DNA from: Blastomyces gilchristii SLH14081
Lineage: Eukaryota > Ascomycota > Eurotiomycetes > Onygenales > Ajellomycetaceae
Reading direction: 5' to 3'
DNA length: 64,000 bases
Assembly: GCF_000003855.2 (NCBI RefSeq)
Contig: NW_003101681.1
Location: 1-64,000, forward strand
The position numbers and the translations under genes are program-made. This document shows, piece by piece, positions 59,490 through 64,000 of this stretch; position 1 is the first letter of the stretch, and each line of letters starts with the position of its first letter. The notes under the pieces were generated by a model, which saw nothing but the letters and a program-made list of their open reading frames with translations, was not told the origin of the DNA and searched no databases.

Positions 59490-60860
59490 ATAATGAGATA
59501 GTCTCTACTAGTCATCTCATAGCTTGCAATCTCTTTCTCAGCATTTTTCAAATGCTTAAGTGATTCTCATGAATTCTGTGATAATGAATAATCTTCTCAT
59601 TTAATAAGATATTGAAGCTTGTTATAATATATTCACTTATTCAATATTTTCTCCACAAGATATTCAGTATCACTGTCAATCTTGATATTATCTGACTGAG
59701 ACAGCTCTGTCTTGAGATGTTGTTTATAACGCTTCAAATAGAAAATATGAAAAATACAATAAATTGATTTCAATTCTGTGAATAATTTTAACTGATATAT
59801 CTGCTTACTCATCACTCTTATTACTGAGAAAGATTCTAGTCACTACTTACTAAGCTTCTTATATAATCTCATTGTCTTGATATTCTTTACTGAAAGTAGT
59901 ACTTAATTCTCTATTAAGAACTTCATTGAAAGATGTTTTCAATTATAGTATTTCATCTGCTTCTTCTGAGCACAGTGAATACTTTTCACTGTCTTCTCAT
60001 AAATTTTATTCAAAAGTTTTAATCTTACTTTTACTTTTAGTACTGAGAGATACTCTGTTCTCTGTATCTGTTTAATATTCTGACTGTCTATTTCTCTTCT
60101 TAGAATATCATCTGTGATGTCACTGAGTAATGAAGAATTATATTTATAATAAGTATAGAAAGAAGATATCTTTAAGATTACATTCTTTGCATTATTATAT
60201 ATAAATTCAGTGATCAGAAGATGTTTGAGTTAATCATTCTGATAATATAAATAGAATACTCAAAGATGCTGTTTTAGTATCTGATTCTGATATTCAGTCT
60301 GATTATCTGTCTGCAGATGAAATGCAGTACTGAGAAGACATCTTATTATAAGATGATAGTAAAAAGTTAATCAGTATTTACTGATAAAGAGAAATTCTTG
60401 ATCTGTTATTAATGATTTTGAAGCACTGTGATTATGAATGATAGTATCTAAAAACAGGTCAGTCAATTCAGAGGCTTTAATATTTTTATCAGTAGAGATA
60501 TATTTGATCATCTTTATAAAATAGTTAACAATGACTAAAATTGAGTTATATTCTTTGACTCTTATTAACTTTGACAGATTAACTATGAAATTCATTAATA
60601 GATTCTGCTATAAGTTCTTTAAAACAGGCAGTGATATTAACTTGCTGTATTACTTATACTACAGAATCTTTATTCTTTAATAGATATTATAAGTCTTAAT
60701 ATACTCTTTGATATATGTCTGAAGCTTGTCTCAAATATATTTATATTTTAGAAGCTTCTCAGTCTTCTCTAATCTGAAGTGTCCTGTATAAGAATTAATA
60801 TAATGAATTCTCAATAACTTCTGATACACTGCTCTACTATAAGAAATAAAGACTGAATTA
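59490..60860 (-). pseudogene. G4 integrase with chromodomain, degraded
   Basis: The zinc-binding domain shows IHYINSYTGHFRLEKT, with its Cys pair changed to Tyr. The core is open at 60371-60595: MNFIVNLSKL, ILVIVNYFIKM (usually VVDRFTKM, so Asp is Asn) and KSLITDQEFLF with the second Asp kept. The C-terminal part is open at 59633-59815 with CIFHIFYLKRY. The chromodomain follows as EYLVEKIL and later KWEDYSLSQNSWESLKHLKN. Chromodomains guide integration to marked chromatin. Confidence 0.88.
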
Positions 60861-61289
60861 TTCAGTAGTAGAAGTTCATATTCTTCTAGTTATCAGTGAC
60901 TTAATTTCTTAGCAGTATCATCTCACTCAGAGCCTGTCTCTTTCAAGTTTAAACTAAATTCTTTCTTCTTCAACTTCTGAATTCAAGCTGTAGTAGAGAT
61001 ATCTCTCTTCTGTAACTTATTAATAAATTTTAAAAGTAGTCAGATTGAAAGATTGTAGACTGTTTCATTCTTTATTAATTCAATGATTATAAGATATGAT
61101 ATGAGAAGCTTATAATCTTCAGTATCAGTTCTCTGTAAAGATCTGAGTTTTCTTTTATCTTCTATACTGAGTTGTGCAGCTGTCTTATCAGCACTGTTTC
61201 TGAGCTTCAGATAATCTTAACTCTCTGCAGCTAGCTTCTTCTACAGTGATGACAGAGATTCTTTTATAGAATTCTTCTCTGCATTAATA

Positions 61290-62640
61290 ATATTATAATT
61301 AGACTGTTTAGATAATATATTGATGAGATTAAGTTGATCTGAATAATATTAAATATAGAAATTATACTCTGAAAGCAGCTCTGCTCATCTGACTTGATAT
61401 TCTATCAAGCTCTTTATTGTTAAGAAGTAACACAGATTTGTATAATCAGTGAGAACTTATACTGAGTACTTACTATTCTGAAGATAATGTTATCAGATAT
61501 TAAAGAATTTGATAATTACTAATATCTTCTGATTATGAGTATTATACCTTCTCTGTATGAGTGATAACTTCTTGAAGAAGAAGATCACTGATCTTTATTC
61601 ATAGTATCTTATAGACTTTATGAAAAAATCTTCTCTTACAGACAATTCATTATCTATATCTTCAGAAGTGATTATTCTCTGATTCTTTCAATATTGAAAG
61701 ATCTTCAGTATTAACTGTGAAAAGATTTCATAGATCTCATTTTCAGATATATCAGTCTTACACTGACTGAGTAAATCAGAGTTAAAGTGATTCAGTATTG
61801 TGATATCTGTAAAAGCTTATTTCAATTCTATAAATATCTGCACAGTGTCTTGAGTGAGAATAAATGATTCTGTTTTTCTGTCTTTCACACTTCTCTTTAA
61901 CAGATCTGTAAGAAGAGCAGTAATTCATGAATATATATAGATGAATTATCTGTAGAAATTCATAAATTCTAGAAACATCTGTATCTTGCAGTATGTTGAT
62001 AGTGCTAATCAGTTCTCAATAGTAGAGACTCAGCTTCTATTCATTGAAATGCTGTTCATCTTAATAATATAATCTAAGAAATCAATCTTCTGCATGTAGA
62101 ATGAGTATTTTTCAGTATTTGTATAGAGTTAATACTGTCTCAAGTGACTCAACACTTCTCAAACATGAATATCATATTCTTTCTCTGATTTTAAGAAGAT
62201 TAGAATGTTATTCAGATATACTATATAGAAGATATTAACAAGACTCTGCAGTGTCTCATTTATATAGATCTGAAAGATGACTGAAGTGTTATAAAGATTA
62301 AAAAATAAAACAAGATATTTAAAATTACTGTACTTGATATGAAAAGCTGTTTTTTAAATATCATCTTCATTAACTCTGATTCTATGATAGATATTCTGTA
62401 TATTAGTCTTTGAGAATATCTTTGCTTCAGATAATTAATCAATTATCTTATTAATTAATAGTAATGAATAGTGATTCTTAACTGTCATCTTATTGAGACC
62501 TCTGTAGTCTATGTATAGATATAGTCTATCATTCTTCTTGAGTATAAAGAGTATAGACATCTCTGCTGAACTCTTTAATGAATATATTCAGTTCTTTGAT
62601 TACACTTTCTCAAGATATTTACACAGAACATTCAATTTCT
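61290..62640 (-). pseudogene. G4 reverse transcriptase and RNase H, degraded
   Basis: The reverse transcriptase has YLYIDYRGLNKMTVKNHYSL near 62420-62520. The open piece 62260-62442 is out of frame with this and is a shadow. The active site near 62215 reads IVYLNNILIF, both catalytic Asp being Asn. RNase H shows VLTDYTNLCYFL and QVRWAELLSEYNF near 61350-61470, close to the usual VxTDHxNLxYF...QxRWxExLxxFxF. Confidence 0.87.
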
Positions 62641-62699
62641 TTACAGACAAGTTGTAAAGAGGCCTGTACAGTGCTGTTATATCATCTTCAAGACAAATC

Positions 62700-64000
62700 T
62701 TATATTATATCTTGATATCAGAAAACTTCACTACTTCTCTTTCTAAAAAGACATTCTTATAATCTGTAAAGAGATATTATATATATTCATCTTTAATAAT
62801 GAATACTACTGCTAATCTTGCAGTGAGAGTGATGATTTCTTCATCTATTTTCAAGTTTTAATTATCTGCTATACAGTATATTAACTCTATCTTTTTCTCA
62901 AGATTTTTCTGATGAAACTCTTCAGATTTCTCTATCACTATCTCTTTATCAGTGAGATGATATTATCACATCTGAGTGACTCAGTCAATGAGAGAATTAT
63001 TTTCTCTCAATTATAAGAGATCTAGAATGATATTCTCATATATAATATTAATAATATAAAGAAGCAGACTACTCTTCTTAAAGATTTCTTCTAAGTCTGT
63101 GATCACATACTTTGCTTGAATTATACTAAAATAATAATACTTCATTTTATTAATAAATTTCATATAATCTGATAGATCTATCTTCTTTCAATTCTTCATT
63201 AAAGAAAAGAAATAGAATATGAAGTTGATATTTATCTTAGAGTTAAGTAGATATCTCACTAATATCTCTTTATTCAGAGTATATATTGTGATTATAATAT
63301 AAACTCAGAGATATGAGAATTATTAATTCTTCATTTCTTTCTCTTCCTTATCTTTCACAGATATGTTTGTTAGAAGAGAAGTTCACTTTAAGAAGATATC
63401 TTCTTAGTTTCTTCTCTTCTTCAGCTTCTTATAATTATTAATATAGTGATTATCAGCTCTACAGTTAAAATAGAGATCTTTATCAAATCTTTTTTAATAT
63501 TTCTTCATAGTGAGTGAAGAATTAGAATACTTGAAATTCTTCTTTACTTTCTCTACACTAAGACTGTCACAGTGTTATTTAAATTCTGTTATTAATTACT
63601 TAGAAGAGATCTTATTAATCTTTTTCTCAGAGAATTAATTATTTAAATAGATTCAGAAAGTCAGGTTGATAAGCTCAGTGTAATTAATTAATAAACTCTG
63701 ATACTGTGATATTATTATCTATATCTTATGAGTCAGCTTTGTGAGATAAAGCTGTATCTTTAATTAATTCAAATCATCAGTTAATTTCTCTCAATATTCT
63801 TCAAATCTTATATTGAAATTGAAAGAATTCTCATTATCTTATTAATATAATGAGTTGAATTACTATACTGCTGTGAAGCTGTAATTATGATAATCTTCAA
63901 TTTAATTCAGTAGAAAGTTCTTGAATTCTTCTCAAGTTATAAAAGTATTGATATACTTAAACTCTCTCTTCTTAATAACTCAAGTAGTTACAGAGATGTC
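62700..64000 (-). pseudogene. G4 gag and protease region, degraded
   Basis: The nucleocapsid knuckle at 63431-63472 reads YFNCRADNHYINNY, a C-x2-C-x4-H-x4-C knuckle in which the first and last Cys are Tyr (TGC/TGT to TAC/TAT). The protease must lie between it and the reverse transcriptase, but its active site is not readable. Gag continues past the window end. Confidence 0.7.

Larger units (their letters stand above)
59480..64000 (-). mobile_element. Gypsy chromovirus G4, cut by window end
   Basis: A fourth gypsy family on the minus strand. Chromodomain about 59490-59680, integrase C-terminus about 59690-59850, integrase core 60100-60640, zinc-binding domain about 60700-60860, RNase H about 61290-61750, reverse transcriptase about 61900-62640, protease inferred at 62700-63330, gag knuckle at 63431-63472, and gag to the window end. 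It differs in sequence from G1-G3. Confidence 0.9.

Noticed and set aside
1..64000. An alternative genetic code with TGA read as Trp, since TGA sits at many Trp positions.
   Set aside because: TAA and TAG also replace Gln, TGA replaces Arg, and Asp to Asn and Cys to Tyr changes occur alongside. All follow from C to T mutation on either strand, so these are dead copies and not a recoded genome.
1..64000. Mitochondrial or other organelle DNA, suggested by the AT content.
   Set aside because: Gypsy, LINE, SINE and hAT elements with target duplications are nuclear, and no mitochondrial gene is visible.

Overview
This window is a graveyard of fungal transposable elements. I found no intact host gene, no rRNA and no functional tRNA. 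The organism is most likely a filamentous ascomycete with a genome-defence process of the RIP (repeat-induced point mutation) type. Three things point there. The repeats include a Tad1-like LINE with an RNase H domain, chromodomain Ty3/gypsy elements and a hAT element. The copies differ almost only by C-to-T and G-to-A changes. The whole window is very AT-rich. CC, GG and CG dinucleotides are nearly absent while CA and TG stay common, so the mutational context looks biased to CpG and CpC rather than the classical CpA. Reading frames are broken mostly by TGA where Trp or Arg is expected and by TAA/TAG where Gln is expected.

Layout. 265-12111: two head-to-head copies of one LINE (A on minus, B on plus), each carrying a roughly 506-bp hAT-type MITE. 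12112-19744: LINE copy C, the most complete, with a 5' UTR, ORF1 with zinc knuckles, ORF2 (endonuclease, reverse transcriptase, RNase H, zinc finger) and a (TAA)n tail; it holds a 100-N assembly gap that looks artefactual. 19745-29152: chromovirus family G1 as an inverted pair (G1a minus, G1c plus) plus a tandem extra chromodomain-and-LTR unit (G1d). 29153-32850: a 5'-truncated copy of a second gypsy family, G2 (G2b). 32851-51300: a third gypsy family, G3, into which an autonomous hAT transposon inserted (33675-48424, perfect 8-bp duplication). That hAT element was itself hit by a full-length G2 element (G2a, 36723-45477, two 166-bp LTRs, 4-bp duplication), which was in turn hit by a MITE (40187-40692, perfect 8-bp duplication). 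G3 also carries two more MITEs, one of them split by a tRNA-derived SINE with a 14-bp target duplication. 51315-56585: G1b, minus strand. 56586-59400: an unassigned stretch with a degraded reading frame split by a MITE. 59480-64000: a fourth gypsy chromovirus, G4, minus strand, running off the window end.

How the parts relate. The hAT element at 33675-48424 has a recognisable transposase and shares its termini with all six complete MITEs, so it represents the family that moved them. The SINE ends in the same (TAA)n tail as the LINE, with some similarity just before it, so the LINE is the likely source of the machinery that moved the SINE. Every reverse transcriptase active site that I could read has lost at least one catalytic Asp to Asn, so none of these copies should be active. 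Family names G1-G4 and copies A-C are my labels. Boundaries given as round numbers are approximate; LTR, MITE and SINE ends were read to the base.
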